From positions 12,592-76,591 of the forward strand of contig NZ_BBXG01000010.1 in the NCBI RefSeq assembly GCF_001570605.1: a DNA stretch of 64,000 bases, given 5' to 3'. This stretch comes from Herbidospora cretacea (lineage in GTDB: Bacteria; Actinomycetota; Actinomycetes; Streptosporangiales; Streptosporangiaceae). Below, piece by piece: positions 27,128 to 36,119 of the stretch (the stretch's first letter is position 1; the number at the start of each line of letters is the position of its first letter). The position numbers and the translations under genes are program-made. A model generated the notes under the pieces. It was not told the origin of the DNA, made no database searches, and saw only the letters and a program-made list of their open reading frames with translations.

Positions 27128-28312
27128 ATGATGGACAAAGGGATCAAAAGAGCCCGGCGGGTGGTCCGGTTCACGCTCAACACGACGCTTGGGCTGGTCT
27201 GGCTCTTCGCCGCCCTCGGCATGGTCGCCAACCCTGGTGTCCAGCCGGTCACGGTGTGGCGGCTCGTCCCCGGGCTGATCCTGCTCCTCGCGTTCAGTTT
27301 CCTGTTCCTGCGGGTCACCAGGAACATCCTCGAACGGCGTTACCCCAGGGGCGAGATCGTCACCATGGGTGTGATCGCGATCGTGCTGGCCGTCATGAGC
27401 GCGGGCCCCGCGGCCTGGTGGAGCTTCACCTCCTACGCCTGGCTGTCGATCGCGGCGGTGGGGGTGCGGCGGCGCACCGCGGTGTTCCAGGCGCTCGGGA
27501 CCTTCGCGGTGATGGCGCCGCTGAGCTACTGGGGCCTCGTCCAGACGCTGCCCGGGGCCGACACGGCCACCCTCGTCGGCGTCATGGTCGGCGTCGTGTT
27601 CTACAGCGCGCTCATGTCCTCGTTCCTGCCCTGGACCAACCGTCTGTGGGTGTGGATGTGGCGGGTCGCCGAGGAGGCCCACGAGGGTCGCGAGGCGCAG
27701 GCCCGGCTCGCGGTCGCCGAGGAGCGGCTGCGGTTCGCCCGTGACCTGCACGACCTGGTCGGCCACCAGCTCTCGGCCATCGCGGTCAAGAGCGAACTGG
27801 CCGTCCGGCTCGCCGGGGAGACGCCGGCGAGCGAGGAGATGGCCGAGGTGCGGGCGCTGGCCCGGACCGCCCTGCGCGAGCTGCGCGAGGCGGTCAAGGG
27901 CTACCGGGAACTCGACCTGACCGCCGAGCTCGCCAGCGTGCGCGGCGTGCTGGAGGCGGCCGGGATCACCTGCCGCCTGATGCTGCCCTACCGCGACGCC
28001 CCCGGCGACACCGCCCCGGTGTTCGCCTGGGTGGTCCGCGAGGCCGTCACCAACGTGCTGCGCCACAGCAACGCCACCACCTGCGACATCACCCTGCGGC
28101 TCACCCCGGGGGAGACGATCCTCGAGGTGCGCAACAACGGCGTCAGGAAGGACGCCGGCAAGGACGACGGGGGCAGCGGCCTGGCCGGGCTGGCCGAGCG
28201 GCTCGGCGCCGTCGGCGGCAGCCTGACGGCCGAGCCCGACGGGAAGGGCGGGTTCCTGCTCCGCGCCTGCGCGCCCTCGGCCGCGAAGCCGGTCCTGGTG
28301 GCCCAGCCGTGA
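27128..28312 (+). CDS. Sensor histidine kinase (DesK/NarX-type)
   Basis: 394 residues. About five or six membrane helices (residues 15-165) with almost no external domain, then FARDLHDLVGHQLSAIAVKSELA carrying the phospho-acceptor His, and a GHKL ATPase domain (REAVTNVLRHSNATTC; GSGLAGLAERLGAVGG). The architecture suggests sensing within the membrane or through the adjacent exporter. The last codons overlap the response regulator start. Confidence 0.92.
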   Translation: MMDKGIKRARRVVRFTLNTTLGLVWLFAALGMVANPGVQPVTVWRLVPGLILLLAFSFLFLRVTRNILERRYPRGEIVTMGVIAIVLAVMSAGPAAWWSFTSYAWLSIAAVGVRRRTAVFQALGTFAVMAPLSYWGLVQTLPGADTATLVGVMVGVVFYSALMSSFLPWTNRLWVWMWRVAEEAHEGREAQARLAVAEERLRFARDLHDLVGHQLSAIAVKSELAVRLAGETPASEEMAEVRALARTALRELREAVKGYRELDLTAELASVRGVLEAAGITCRLMLPYRDAPGDTAPVFAWVVREAVTNVLRHSNATTCDITLRLTPGETILEVRNNGVRKDAGKDDGGSGLAGLAERLGAVGGSLTAEPDGKGGFLLRACAPSAAKPVLVAQP

Positions 28313-28902
28313 TCAGGGTCCTGCTGGCCGACGACGAGCACCTCATCCGGCAGGCCATCGCCACCCTGCTCGGACTGGAGCCCGACATCACGGTCGTGTC
28401 CCAGGTCGCCCGGGGCAATCTCGTGGCCGCCGCGGTCGCCGAGCACGCGCCCGACGTGCTCGTGCTCGACGTCGAGATGCCCGGCCTCGACGGACTGAGC
28501 GTCGCCGAGTCGCTGCCCGGCCAGGCGATGCTGATCCTGACCAGCTTCGGCCGCCCCGGCTACCTGCGCCGCGCGCTGGCGGCCGGGGTGCGGGGGTTCG
28601 TGCCGAAAGACGCCTCCGCCGATGAACTGGCCGCCGCCATCCGGAAGGTGCACGCCGGCGGCCGCTACCTCGATCCCGAGATGGCCGCCTCGGCCATGAT
28701 GGCCGGGGAGTCGCCGCTGACCGACCGTGAGCGGGACGCGCTCGCGCTGGCCGCCTCGGGCGCGTCGGTCAGTGAGATCGCCGCGTCGCTGCACCTCAGC
28801 GAGGGCACGGTGCGCAACTACCTGTCCAACGCGATCGCCAAGCTGGGCGCGGTCAACCGGATCGGGGCGATCCGGACGGCTCAGGACATGGGCTGGATCT
28901 GA
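28309..28902 (+). CDS. Response regulator, NarL/LuxR (DesR-like)
   Basis: 197 residues, GTG start inside the kinase end. Receiver pocket LLADDEH, phospho-acceptor VLDVEMPGLDG, conserved Lys in FVPKDAS; HTH with LTDRERDALALAASG and LSEGTVRNYLSNAIAKL. Last gene of the ABC/kinase/regulator unit. No terminator hairpin with a T-run is obvious in the 194 bases that follow, which otherwise look empty. Confidence 0.93.
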   Translation: MIRVLLADDEHLIRQAIATLLGLEPDITVVSQVARGNLVAAAVAEHAPDVLVLDVEMPGLDGLSVAESLPGQAMLILTSFGRPGYLRRALAAGVRGFVPKDASADELAAAIRKVHAGGRYLDPEMAASAMMAGESPLTDRERDALALAASGASVSEIAASLHLSEGTVRNYLSNAIAKLGAVNRIGAIRTAQDMGWI

Positions 28903-29096
28903 CGGGTCGTTCCCGGCTCCGCCCGGCTTGCTGTGTCATGGTGTGACTACGGAACGTGAACGCGTTTCGCCCGCTCCGGGGTGTCGATCCCGGTGTTCAC
29001 ATATTCGCGCTGTCCCCTGGCTCGCCGCCTCACAGGGTCTTCAGGTCAGGCTCTGCGGGCGGGCCAGGGGCCGGTGTCGGGGGTGAGTGTTGGGGG

Positions 29097-29705
29097 TCAG
29101 GTCTGGAACGACCGGCGGAAGACGTGCACGGCGGTGGCGACCAGCAGCTCCTTCTCCGGCCGGTCGTCGGACAGGACCCACTCGATGAGCAGTTCGGTGA
29201 GCGCCCCTATCAGCGCCAGGGCGAGCAGGTGGAGCTCGGCGGGTAACTCCTCCTGGAGCCCCTTGAGCGAGCTCTCGATCATGTTGGTGAACCCGGCGAC
29301 CGCCTTCTGCCGCGACCCCGACAGCACGTCGCCCGCGCGGCGCACCTCCAGGTGCATGATGCGGGCCCGGCGCACGTCCAGCGTCACGAACCGCACATAC
29401 TCGGTGATCCCGGCGACGATGCGCCCTTCCAGGGTGGGCGGGGCGTTCTCTATGGCGGCGCCGACCGCGCTCAGGGTGTCGTCGACGCAGCGCTCGTAGA
29501 CGGCGCGCATCAGCTCCTCGCGGCCCGCGAAGCACTCGTAGAACGCCCGGTTGGAGATGTGCGCGGTCGAGCAGAGCCGCTCGATCGTGGTCGCGTGGAA
29601 TCCGGGAGTGGCGAACAGGCCGTAAGCGGCCGTGATGAGCCGCTCCCGGCGATCGGCGACCCGTTCGGCCGCCGACATCCCCCGATATTCTCGTCCCGTC
29701 ACCAT
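29097..29705 (-). CDS. TetR-family transcriptional regulator
   Basis: 202 residues. The HTH is near residues 25-60 (AAYGLFATPGFHATTIERLCSTAHISNRAFYECFAGREEL), followed by an all-helical ligand-binding domain. The start at 29705 has GGCGAGGTGAG upstream; a later ATG at 29678 (MSAAERVADRRERL) would also fit. It stands alone between two ABC/two-component modules. The ligand is unknown. Confidence 0.88.
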   Translation of the reverse strand: MVTGREYRGMSAAERVADRRERLITAAYGLFATPGFHATTIERLCSTAHISNRAFYECFAGREELMRAVYERCVDDTLSAVGAAIENAPPTLEGRIVAGITEYVRFVTLDVRRARIMHLEVRRAGDVLSGSRQKAVAGFTNMIESSLKGLQEELPAELHLLALALIGALTELLIEWVLSDDRPEKELLVATAVHVFRRSFQT

Positions 29706-29815
29706 CTCACCTCGCCGTCCTGGCCCCCCAGAAGCCACCATTATGGACGCAAGATCTTTTTAACGGAAGTATCGGGAAAATAGCAGCTTTTATGCAACCT
29801 GGTTATCGGATGTCA

Positions 29816-30433
29816 CTAAAGCAGACCCCGATCCAGCGCCGTGGTGACGGCGGCGGTCCGGTCGGAGACACCCAGCTTGCCGAACACGCGCAGGAGATGG
29901 GTCTTCACGGTGGTCTCGCTGATGAACAACTCCCGCCCGATCTCCCCGTTGGTCAGTCCGCGCGCCACCAGAGACAGTACCTCCCTCTCGCGGGGGGACA
30001 GTGACTCGATTACGGGCGCCCGCATCCGCGTGACCAATCTGGTCGCCACACTCGGCGACAGCACCGTCTCGCCCCGGGCCGCCGCCTTGATCGCGCCCAG
30101 CAGGTCGGCCCGCGAGGTGTCCTTGAGCAGATAACCCGCCGCGCCCGCCTCGACGGCCCGCACGATGTCCTGGTCGGTCTCGTAGGTGGTCAGCACGATC
30201 ACCCGGGAACTTGGCTGACCTGCGAGGATGCGGCTCGTCGCGCCCACGCCGTCGCCGCCGGGCATGCGCAGGTCCATCAGCACGACGTCGGGCGTGAGCT
30301 CGCGGGCCCGCGCCACCGCCTCGTCGCCCGACCCGGCCTCGCCGACGACGGTGATGCCCTCGTGGCCGTCGATCATCCCGCGCAGGCCCTCGCGGACCAC
30401 GGGGTGATCGTCGACGATCATGAGCCGGATCAT
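29816..30433 (-). CDS. Response regulator, NarL/LuxR family
   Basis: 205 residues. Phospho-acceptor in VVLMDLRMPGGDG, Lys in YLLKDTS, HTH LSPREREVLSLVARGLTNGEIGRELFISETTVKTHLLRVFGKL. Fourth and last gene of the minus-strand operon ATPase, permease, kinase, regulator; its start overlaps the kinase stop (ATGA). Confidence 0.93.
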   Translation of the reverse strand: MIRLMIVDDHPVVREGLRGMIDGHEGITVVGEAGSGDEAVARARELTPDVVLMDLRMPGGDGVGATSRILAGQPSSRVIVLTTYETDQDIVRAVEAGAAGYLLKDTSRADLLGAIKAAARGETVLSPSVATRLVTRMRAPVIESLSPREREVLSLVARGLTNGEIGRELFISETTVKTHLLRVFGKLGVSDRTAAVTTALDRGLL

Positions 30434-31659
30434 TTCTCTCCCATCGGGAGCGTCACGTGCACCGACGCCCCTTCCCCCGGCGCGCTCACCACTTGGAGGA
30501 GCCCGCCCTGCTGTTCGATTCTGGCGCGCATGCCCCGCAGGCCGAACCCGGCGCCCGTGCTCGGGTCGAAGCCGGCTCCGTCGTCGCGGACCGTCAGCGT
30601 GACCTCGGCGGAGCCGTACCGGACTGAAACTTTCACGGAGCGGGCGGCGGCGTGCTTGCGCACGTTGGCCAGCGCCTCCTGGGCGGTCCTGATCAGCACC
30701 ACCTCGCTGCTCGGCGGGAGCTTGCGCGACTCGCCCTCGACCGTGTGGGACACCGCGACGCCGAGCTCCTCCGACAGCCGCAGCGAGAGCCTCCGCAGCG
30801 CGTCGTCGAGGGTGGATCCGTCGAGCGGCGCCGGGCTGAGCGCCGCGACCAGCGCGCGGGCCTCGGCCAGGTTCTCCCGGGCCGTCTGTACGGCCAGACC
30901 CAGATGCCGCGCCGGTTCACGCCCCGCCTGGGCCGCCTGGATGAGCATGATGATGCTGGTGAACCCCTGGGCGATGGTGTCGTGGATCTCCCCGGCCAGC
31001 CGCTCCCGCTCGGCCAGGGCGCCCTTCTCGGTCGACAGCCGGGCGACCTCCGCCTTGCTGGCCTCCAGCTGCCGGATGAGGTCGGCCCGCTCCGCGCTCT
31101 GGCGGATGATGCGGGTTATCCACGGCCCGAAGACCAGCGAGAAGGTGATCGCGATCAGAGTGGTGCCGGTGAACCGGACCAGGTCGGGGAACTCCAGGTC
31201 GGCCTGCCCGATGAACCAGGCCACCGGCGACACGTTGAGCAGCACCACCGTCGCGGCGGCCAGCCGCCCGCTGAGCAGCATGAACACCTGCGGGCACAGG
31301 GTGAACAGACCGAACGACGCGTTCGGCACGATCAGCGTCGCCGGGATGAACGCCAGGCAGAGGACGGCGACGTAGAGGATCGCCTGGGGGCTGTCCTCCT
31401 TGTCGCCGATGATCAGGCTCCGGCCCATGAGCAGGTAGGCCGCCGCGCACAGGAGCATCAGCCCGATGGTGACGGCCCGCTTCACGGGGGTCGCCTCCTC
31501 GTCGTACACGACGAAGAGCACGGCGGTCGTCCAGGCCAGGCCGAACAGGATCTCCCAGCCTCGGAAGGACTCCCAGGCGTTGGTCTCCTCGGGGAAGGCG
31601 GCCCGGACCTCGGGCCGCCTGCCCAGGAAGGCCCTCAGCTTTCGCCGCGGTTGGTCCAC
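30430..31659 (-). CDS. Sensor histidine kinase (HisKA_3)
   Basis: 409 residues. An N-terminal block of six or so membrane helices (ILFGLAWTTAVLFVVYDEE onward) is followed by a short coiled coil and the phospho-acceptor motif ERERLAGEIHDTIAQGFTSI, then GHKL ATPase motifs (RTAQEALANVRKHAAA, DDGAGFDP, GFGLRGMRARIEQQGG). The GTG at 31659 is my choice because a GGTGA lies at suitable spacing; it overlaps the permease end by 25 bases. The same frame stays open far upstream, but that part is shadow of the permease gene. Confidence 0.88.
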   Translation of the reverse strand: MDQPRRKLRAFLGRRPEVRAAFPEETNAWESFRGWEILFGLAWTTAVLFVVYDEEATPVKRAVTIGLMLLCAAAYLLMGRSLIIGDKEDSPQAILYVAVLCLAFIPATLIVPNASFGLFTLCPQVFMLLSGRLAAATVVLLNVSPVAWFIGQADLEFPDLVRFTGTTLIAITFSLVFGPWITRIIRQSAERADLIRQLEASKAEVARLSTEKGALAERERLAGEIHDTIAQGFTSIIMLIQAAQAGREPARHLGLAVQTARENLAEARALVAALSPAPLDGSTLDDALRRLSLRLSEELGVAVSHTVEGESRKLPPSSEVVLIRTAQEALANVRKHAAARSVKVSVRYGSAEVTLTVRDDGAGFDPSTGAGFGLRGMRARIEQQGGLLQVVSAPGEGASVHVTLPMGEK

Positions 31660-32432
31660 CGGAACGTCACCAGGCACAGCACCAGCCCGCCGACCAGCCA
31701 CAGCCCCAGCACCAGCGCCACCTTCGGCAGCTCGTAGGAGCCCGTCAGTTCCAGCGCCGCCCCCGCGTCGCCCAGGAACACCGACCGAAGGCCCTGGCAC
31801 ATCCACTTCAGCGGGAAGATCGCCGCGACGTTGTTCAGCCATGAGGGAAGCTCCGTGAAGGGGATGTAGACACCGGAGATGAACTGGAGCAGCACGTAGG
31901 GCATGGAGACCACCGCGGCGGCGCTCTTGGCGTTGCGCGGCAGGCTGCTGACCGCGATCCCCAGGAGGGCCGCACCGGCGAGGCCGAGCGTGAGCACCCA
32001 GACCAGTGTCGCCCATCGGCCGATATCGGTGGGTAGTTCCAGGTCGAACAGGAGCACCGCGACCGCCAGCAGCAGCGCCACCTCGATCGCCGCGAGCACC
32101 AGCGAGCTGACCAGCTTCCCGACGAAGTAGGCCGGGCGCGGCATCGGCGTGCCCGCCAGGCGCTTCAGCGTGCCGTCGTCGCGGTCGATGGCGATGCCGA
32201 TCGCGAGGTTCTGGAACGCCACGCCCATCACGCCGGCGCCGATCAGGCCGGCCGAGTAGAGCTGGGCGACCGTGATGCCGGTGCCCTCCAGGTCGCCCTC
32301 GAAGATCGAGCCGAACAGGACCAGCAGGATGATCGGGAAGGAGAAGGTGAAGATGACGGCGTCGCGCTGGCGGAAGAAGAGCTTGGTCTCCAGCGCCGCG
32401 CGGGCGAGGCCGATGTTCAGGGTGGCGGTCAT
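31635..32432 (-). CDS. ABC-2 type permease
   Basis: 265 residues, six membrane helices. Contains the DrrB/ABC-2 features DRDDGTLKRLAGTPMPRPAYFVGK and SGVYIPFTELPSWLNNVAAIFPL. Partner of the ATPase immediately upstream (ATGA overlap). Likely a drug, lipid or antibiotic exporter under control of the linked two-component system. Confidence 0.92.
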   Translation of the reverse strand: MTATLNIGLARAALETKLFFRQRDAVIFTFSFPIILLVLFGSIFEGDLEGTGITVAQLYSAGLIGAGVMGVAFQNLAIGIAIDRDDGTLKRLAGTPMPRPAYFVGKLVSSLVLAAIEVALLLAVAVLLFDLELPTDIGRWATLVWVLTLGLAGAALLGIAVSSLPRNAKSAAAVVSMPYVLLQFISGVYIPFTELPSWLNNVAAIFPLKWMCQGLRSVFLGDAGAALELTGSYELPKVALVLGLWLVGGLVLCLVTFRWTNRGES

Positions 32433-33259
32433 TCTGCGTCCCCGATCAGGTCCAGGTAGATGTCTTCGAGGGAGGGCCGCACGATCTGCAGGCCGGGGAT
32501 CTCGCCGTCGTACTTGTCGGCGAGGGTGCGCACCAGCGCGGTGGGGGTGTCGGTCTCGGCGTAGCCGTCGGCCCAGGTGACGCGGGCGCTGGCGGTGGCC
32601 CGCCCGCCCAGCGTCCGGGGGGTGCCCTCGGCGACGATGCGCCCCTTCGCGATGACCGCGACCCGGTCGGCGAGCGCCTCGGCCTCGTCGAGGTAGTGGG
32701 TGGTCAGCACGATCGTGGTGCCCTCGGCGGCCAGCGACCTGATGAGGTCCCAGAACTGCCGGCGGGCCTCGGGGTCGAAGCCGGTCGTGGGCTCGTCGAG
32801 GAAGACCAGTTCGGGGCGGCCCACGATGCCCAGGGCGACGTCGACCCGGCGGCGCTGGCCGCCGGAGAGCTGGCGGATGCGGGCCCCGGCCCTCTCGGTC
32901 AGCCCGACCTTGGCGATGACCTCGTCGGGGTCCTTGCTGTCGGGGTAGTAGCGGGCGAAGTGGCGGACCGTCTCGCGGACGGTGAGCTCGGCGGCGTCGT
33001 TGGCGGTCTGCAGCACGATGCCGACCCTGGCCCGCCACGCGCTCGTCGCCTGACCCGGGTCGACGCCGAGGACGGAGACCTCCCCGGCGTCGCGCTTGCG
33101 GTAGCCCTCCAGGATCTCCACCGTGGTGGACTTCCCGGCGCCGTTGGGGCCGAGGATGGCGAACACCTCGCCGGTGCGTATGTCGAGGTCCAGGCCCCCG
33201 ACGGCCTGGACCGCGCCGTAGCGCTTGGTCAGGCCGCGAACGTGGATCGCTGTCGTCAT
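32429..33259 (-). CDS. ABC transporter ATP-binding protein (DrrA-like)
   Basis: 276 residues. Walker A GPNGAGKS, signature LSGGQRRRVDVALG, Walker B LVFLDEPTTGFDP, switch His TTHYLDEAE; C-terminal ~70 residues as in DrrA/CcmA-type exporters. First gene of a four-gene minus-strand operon. An inverted repeat starts at its first codon and extends upstream. Confidence 0.93.
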   Translation of the reverse strand: MTTAIHVRGLTKRYGAVQAVGGLDLDIRTGEVFAILGPNGAGKSTTVEILEGYRKRDAGEVSVLGVDPGQATSAWRARVGIVLQTANDAAELTVRETVRHFARYYPDSKDPDEVIAKVGLTERAGARIRQLSGGQRRRVDVALGIVGRPELVFLDEPTTGFDPEARRQFWDLIRSLAAEGTTIVLTTHYLDEAEALADRVAVIAKGRIVAEGTPRTLGGRATASARVTWADGYAETDTPTALVRTLADKYDGEIPGLQIVRPSLEDIYLDLIGDAE

Positions 33260-33289
33260 GGATCAAATGTCGCGAAAATCCTTGATCCA
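33259..33289. promoter_or_regulatory. Inverted repeat at the start of the ABC/two-component operon
   Basis: TGGATCAA (33259-33266) and TTGATCCA (33282-33289) are perfect inverted halves separated by 15 bases. The inner half touches the ATG of the ATPase gene. A symmetric site at this place is a natural candidate for autoregulation by the operon's own response regulator, or for repression. Confidence 0.5.
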
Positions 33290-33316
33290 CGGGACCTACG
33301 ACCGATCGACTGTCCT

Positions 33317-33334
33317 GTCCTCCATTCGGAGGAC
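33317..33334 (-). terminator. Hairpin after the lipoprotein gene
   Basis: GTCCTCC and GGAGGAC form a 7-bp stem with the loop ATTC; outer CCGATC/GATCGG can extend it with a bulge. It lies 9 bases after the stop of the lipoprotein gene on the same strand. No U-tract. Confidence 0.5.
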
Positions 33335-33342
33335 GATCGGCG

Positions 33343-34026
33343 TCATCCGGCCAGAGGCTCCACCATGGAGCCGGGGTCGTTCACGAAGACCACGTCCACC
33401 GGGATGCTCCCCGCGCCGCCGCCCGCTTCGAGGGCGGCGTCTCTCAGCTCGGCCTCGTCGACGGTCGCGCCCTTCTCGATCGCGTAGGTGAGTCTGATCG
33501 AGTCGTCGTCGTGGTCGACTCGGCCGGTGCCCGCCCGAACGCCGGGGAAGGCCGAGACCGCCGCGAACATCTTCTCCATGATCTTGACGAGGGCGTCCGA
33601 GCCGAGCGGGGTTCCGTGTTGGACCTCGACGTCGTAGGGGGTGGCCCGGATCCGGTCGAGGAGCGCGCGGTCGGGCTCGCGCGTCAGCCGCAGCCACACG
33701 TCGGCCCGGCCGTCGTCGAGGTATCCCGAGCTGACGTAGAGGTCGGGCTGGTCGGTCGCCAGCTGCGAGACCAGGGCCTGGAAGGTGGCGGATCCCCGGT
33801 ACTTGTGGAGCAGGGTCTCCAGCTTCTCGCCCGACTGCTCGGCCGAGCGGGTGAGGTCCTGCAGTTCGGCCTTGGTCGGCTCGTCGGGGGCGGCCGTGCC
33901 GGTCACCACGAGCGTGGTGACCGGATAGTCGGCCGCCTCGACGCGGACCTCGCCGCCCGTGCCGGGGGTCGCGGTGCCGCAGGCGGCGAGCATCAGGGCG
34001 AGCAGCGGGGCCAGTCGTCTGGTCAT
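33343..34026 (-). CDS. Lipoprotein of unknown function
   Basis: 227 residues. Lipobox LMLAAC with the Cys at residue 16 after a short hydrophobic leader, so the protein should be lipid-anchored on the outer membrane face. The rest is soluble, mixed alpha/beta in appearance, with no catalytic motif that I recognise. It lies 14 bases downstream of nucS on the same strand and could be co-transcribed. Confidence 0.8.
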   Translation of the reverse strand: MTRRLAPLLALMLAACGTATPGTGGEVRVEAADYPVTTLVVTGTAAPDEPTKAELQDLTRSAEQSGEKLETLLHKYRGSATFQALVSQLATDQPDLYVSSGYLDDGRADVWLRLTREPDRALLDRIRATPYDVEVQHGTPLGSDALVKIMEKMFAAVSAFPGVRAGTGRVDHDDDSIRLTYAIEKGATVDEAELRDAALEAGGGAGSIPVDVVFVNDPGSMVEPLAG

Positions 34027-34040
34027 TCCCCTATGACGCG

Positions 34041-34703
34041 TCAGAAGAGCGTCGGGTTCTCCGGTTCGATGCCGCGCAGGCCGTCGTAGTCGAGGGTGAC
34101 GCAGTCGATGCCCCTGTCGTTGGCCAGGACCTTGGCCTGGGGCTTGATCTCCTGGGCGGCGAAGACGCCGCGGACCGGGGCGAGCAGGGGGTCGCGGTTC
34201 AGCAGTTCGAGGTAGCGGGTGAGCTGCTCGACGCCGTCGATCTCGCCCCTGCGCTTGATCTCGACGGCCACGGTCGCGCCCGACTGGTCGCGGCAGAGGA
34301 TGTCGACCGGGCCGATCGCGGTCATGTATTCGCGCCGCACCAGCGTGTAGCCCGCGCCGAGGGTGGTGATGTGTTCGGCCAGGAGCTCCTGGAGGTGGGC
34401 CTCCACGCCGTCTTTCTGCAGGCCGGGGTCGACGCCGAGCTCGTGCTTGGAGTCGTGCATGATCTCGTCCATCGTGAGGATCAGCTTCTCGCCGGTCTTG
34501 CTGTGGGTGACCGTCCAGGTGCCCTCGGCCTCACGGATCTTGCACGGTGGGTTCATCCAGTTGAGGGGCTTGAAGGCGCGGTCGTCGCAGTGGATCGACA
34601 CGCTGCCGTCGGCCTTGATGAGGATGAGCCTGGGCGCCATCGGCAGGTGTGCCGTCAGCCGCCCCACGTAATCCACGCTGCATCGCGCGATGACCAGCCG
34701 CAT
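34041..34703 (-). CDS. nucS: Mismatch-specific endonuclease NucS/EndoMS
   Basis: 220 residues, normal length. NucS cleaves both strands at mismatches and provides non-canonical mismatch repair in actinobacteria that lack MutS/MutL. An N-terminal dimerisation domain is followed by the RecB-like nuclease core with active-site residues in GPVDILCRD and [22 protein letters not shown]. No mutS or mutL lies in this window, which fits but does not prove their absence. Confidence 0.95.
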   Translation of the reverse strand: MRLVIARCSVDYVGRLTAHLPMAPRLILIKADGSVSIHCDDRAFKPLNWMNPPCKIREAEGTWTVTHSKTGEKLILTMDEIMHDSKHELGVDPGLQKDGVEAHLQELLAEHITTLGAGYTLVRREYMTAIGPVDILCRDQSGATVAVEIKRRGEIDGVEQLTRYLELLNRDPLLAPVRGVFAAQEIKPQAKVLANDRGIDCVTLDYDGLRGIEPENPTLF

Positions 34704-34760
34704 GCCCGAACCCTACCGGCGAACGGGCCTCTGGGAGACTGCGGTTCAGGAGGTGGTCGC

Positions 34761-35804
34761 GTGGAGACCGTTGGGGTCGCCGGGCTCGGCACGATGGGGG
34801 CGGGCATCGCCGAGGTCTTCGCCCGCGCGGGTCTGCGGGTCATCGGGGTGGAGGCCGACGAGGCGGCGCTGGCGCGCGGGCGCGGTCACCTGGAGGGCTC
34901 GACCGGCAGGGCGGTCGCCCGGGGCAAGCTGTCGCCCGGGGAGCGGGAGGCGATCCTCGGGCGGGTCACCCTGTCGGCCGACCGGGCGGCCTTCGCCGAG
35001 GCCGACCTGGTCGTCGAGGCGATCCCCGAGCTCATGGAGCTCAAGCTCCCGCTGTTCGCCGACCTCGACCGGATCTGCAAGCCGGAGGCGATCCTCGCGA
35101 CCAACACCTCCTCGCTGCCGGTCACCGAGATCGCGCTGCGCACCGGCCGGCCGGAGCGGGTCGTGGGGATGCACTTCTTCAACCCCGCGCCGGTCATGCG
35201 GCTCGTCGAGGTCGTCGGCACGGCCCGCAGCACCGTCACCGGAGAGGTCGCCGACCTCGCCCGCCGGATCGGCAAGCGCCCGGTGGTCGTCGGCGACCGG
35301 CCGGGGTTCGTGGTCAACCGCCTCCTGCTGGGCTACCTCAACCACGCCTGCCAGTTGCTCGATCAGAAAGCGGCGAGCAAGGAGGCGATCGACACCGCGA
35401 TGGTCGTCCAGGCCGGGCTCCCGATGGGACCCTTCGCCCTGCTCGACCTCATCGGGCTCGACACCGCCCTGGAGATCTGCGGCGTCCTCCACCGGGACGG
35501 CGGCGACCCGCGCCACGAACCGGCGAAGATCCTCACCGAGCTCGTCGGCAGGGGCCGGCTGGGCCGCAAGTCCGGCGGCGGCTTCCACGACGGCGAGCCG
35601 GAAGCGGAGGAGGGCTTCGACGCCATGGTCCTGCTGCGGCCCTACCTGGTGGACGCCATCGACATGTTCACCAGCGGCTACGCCTCCCAGGACGACATCG
35701 ACGAGGCCATGAAGCTGGGCTGCGGCTACCGTTCGGGGCCCTTCGAGACCATCGCCGCACTCCGGATGCGGTCGCTGGACAGTTTTCCCGAGCTGGAAGA
35801 ATAG
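34761..35804 (+). CDS. 3-hydroxyacyl-CoA (3-hydroxybutyryl-CoA) dehydrogenase
   Basis: 347 residues. The NAD-binding N-terminus VGVAGLGTMGAGIAEVFARAG is complete, with the family's HFFNPAPVMRLVEVV (catalytic His) and the conserved GDRPGFVVNRLL joining the two domains. A C-terminal ~60-residue extension (EEGFDAMVLLRPYLVDAIDMF) is longer than in the shortest members. The GTG start has CAGGAGGT upstream. It diverges from nucS over 57 bases. Likely role: beta-oxidation or butyrate/PHB-type metabolism. Confidence 0.93.
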   Translation: METVGVAGLGTMGAGIAEVFARAGLRVIGVEADEAALARGRGHLEGSTGRAVARGKLSPGEREAILGRVTLSADRAAFAEADLVVEAIPELMELKLPLFADLDRICKPEAILATNTSSLPVTEIALRTGRPERVVGMHFFNPAPVMRLVEVVGTARSTVTGEVADLARRIGKRPVVVGDRPGFVVNRLLLGYLNHACQLLDQKAASKEAIDTAMVVQAGLPMGPFALLDLIGLDTALEICGVLHRDGGDPRHEPAKILTELVGRGRLGRKSGGGFHDGEPEAEEGFDAMVLLRPYLVDAIDMFTSGYASQDDIDEAMKLGCGYRSGPFETIAALRMRSLDSFPELEE

Positions 35805-35809
35805 GACGT

Positions 35810-36103
35810 ATGAGCCCCCGCCGTGCCCGCCGAGCCGACGAGACCCCCAAAGGGCCGATCCGCCCCGCGGGGATCGACCGCGTCGAGGAGGCGGCCGACG
35901 GCGACTGGGTGGTCCGCACGGTCACCGGCGGCTCCGCCGACCGGCCCTACCGCTGCCCGGGATGTGACCAGGCGATCCGTCCGGGCATGCCCCACATCGT
36001 GAGCTGGCCCCACTGGGCCGGCGGCGAGGAGGAGCGCCGCCACTGGCACACCGCCTGCTGGCGCAACCGCCTCAACCGCGGCCCCGGCCGCACCCGCTAC
36101 TGA
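35810..36103 (+). CDS. Small putative zinc-binding protein
   Basis: 97 residues, basic, with RCPGCDQAIRPGMPH and, 20-odd residues on, RRHWHTACWRNR. The Cys-x2-Cys plus His-x3-Cys arrangement resembles a treble-clef or LIM-like zinc site. Short conserved proteins of this kind are widespread in actinomycetes without known function. It begins 5 bases after the dehydrogenase stop and is followed by a hydrolase gene, so an operon is likely. Confidence 0.75.
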   Translation: MSPRRARRADETPKGPIRPAGIDRVEEAADGDWVVRTVTGGSADRPYRCPGCDQAIRPGMPHIVSWPHWAGGEEERRHWHTACWRNRLNRGPGRTRY

Positions 36104-36119
36104 AGAGGAGACGACCACA

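Noticed and set aside
30430-32016. Reading the histidine kinase gene as a 528-residue protein from an upstream start
   Set aside because: The first ~120 codons overlap the permease gene in another frame and are Arg/Gly-rich; a GTG with a ribosome site exists at 31659.
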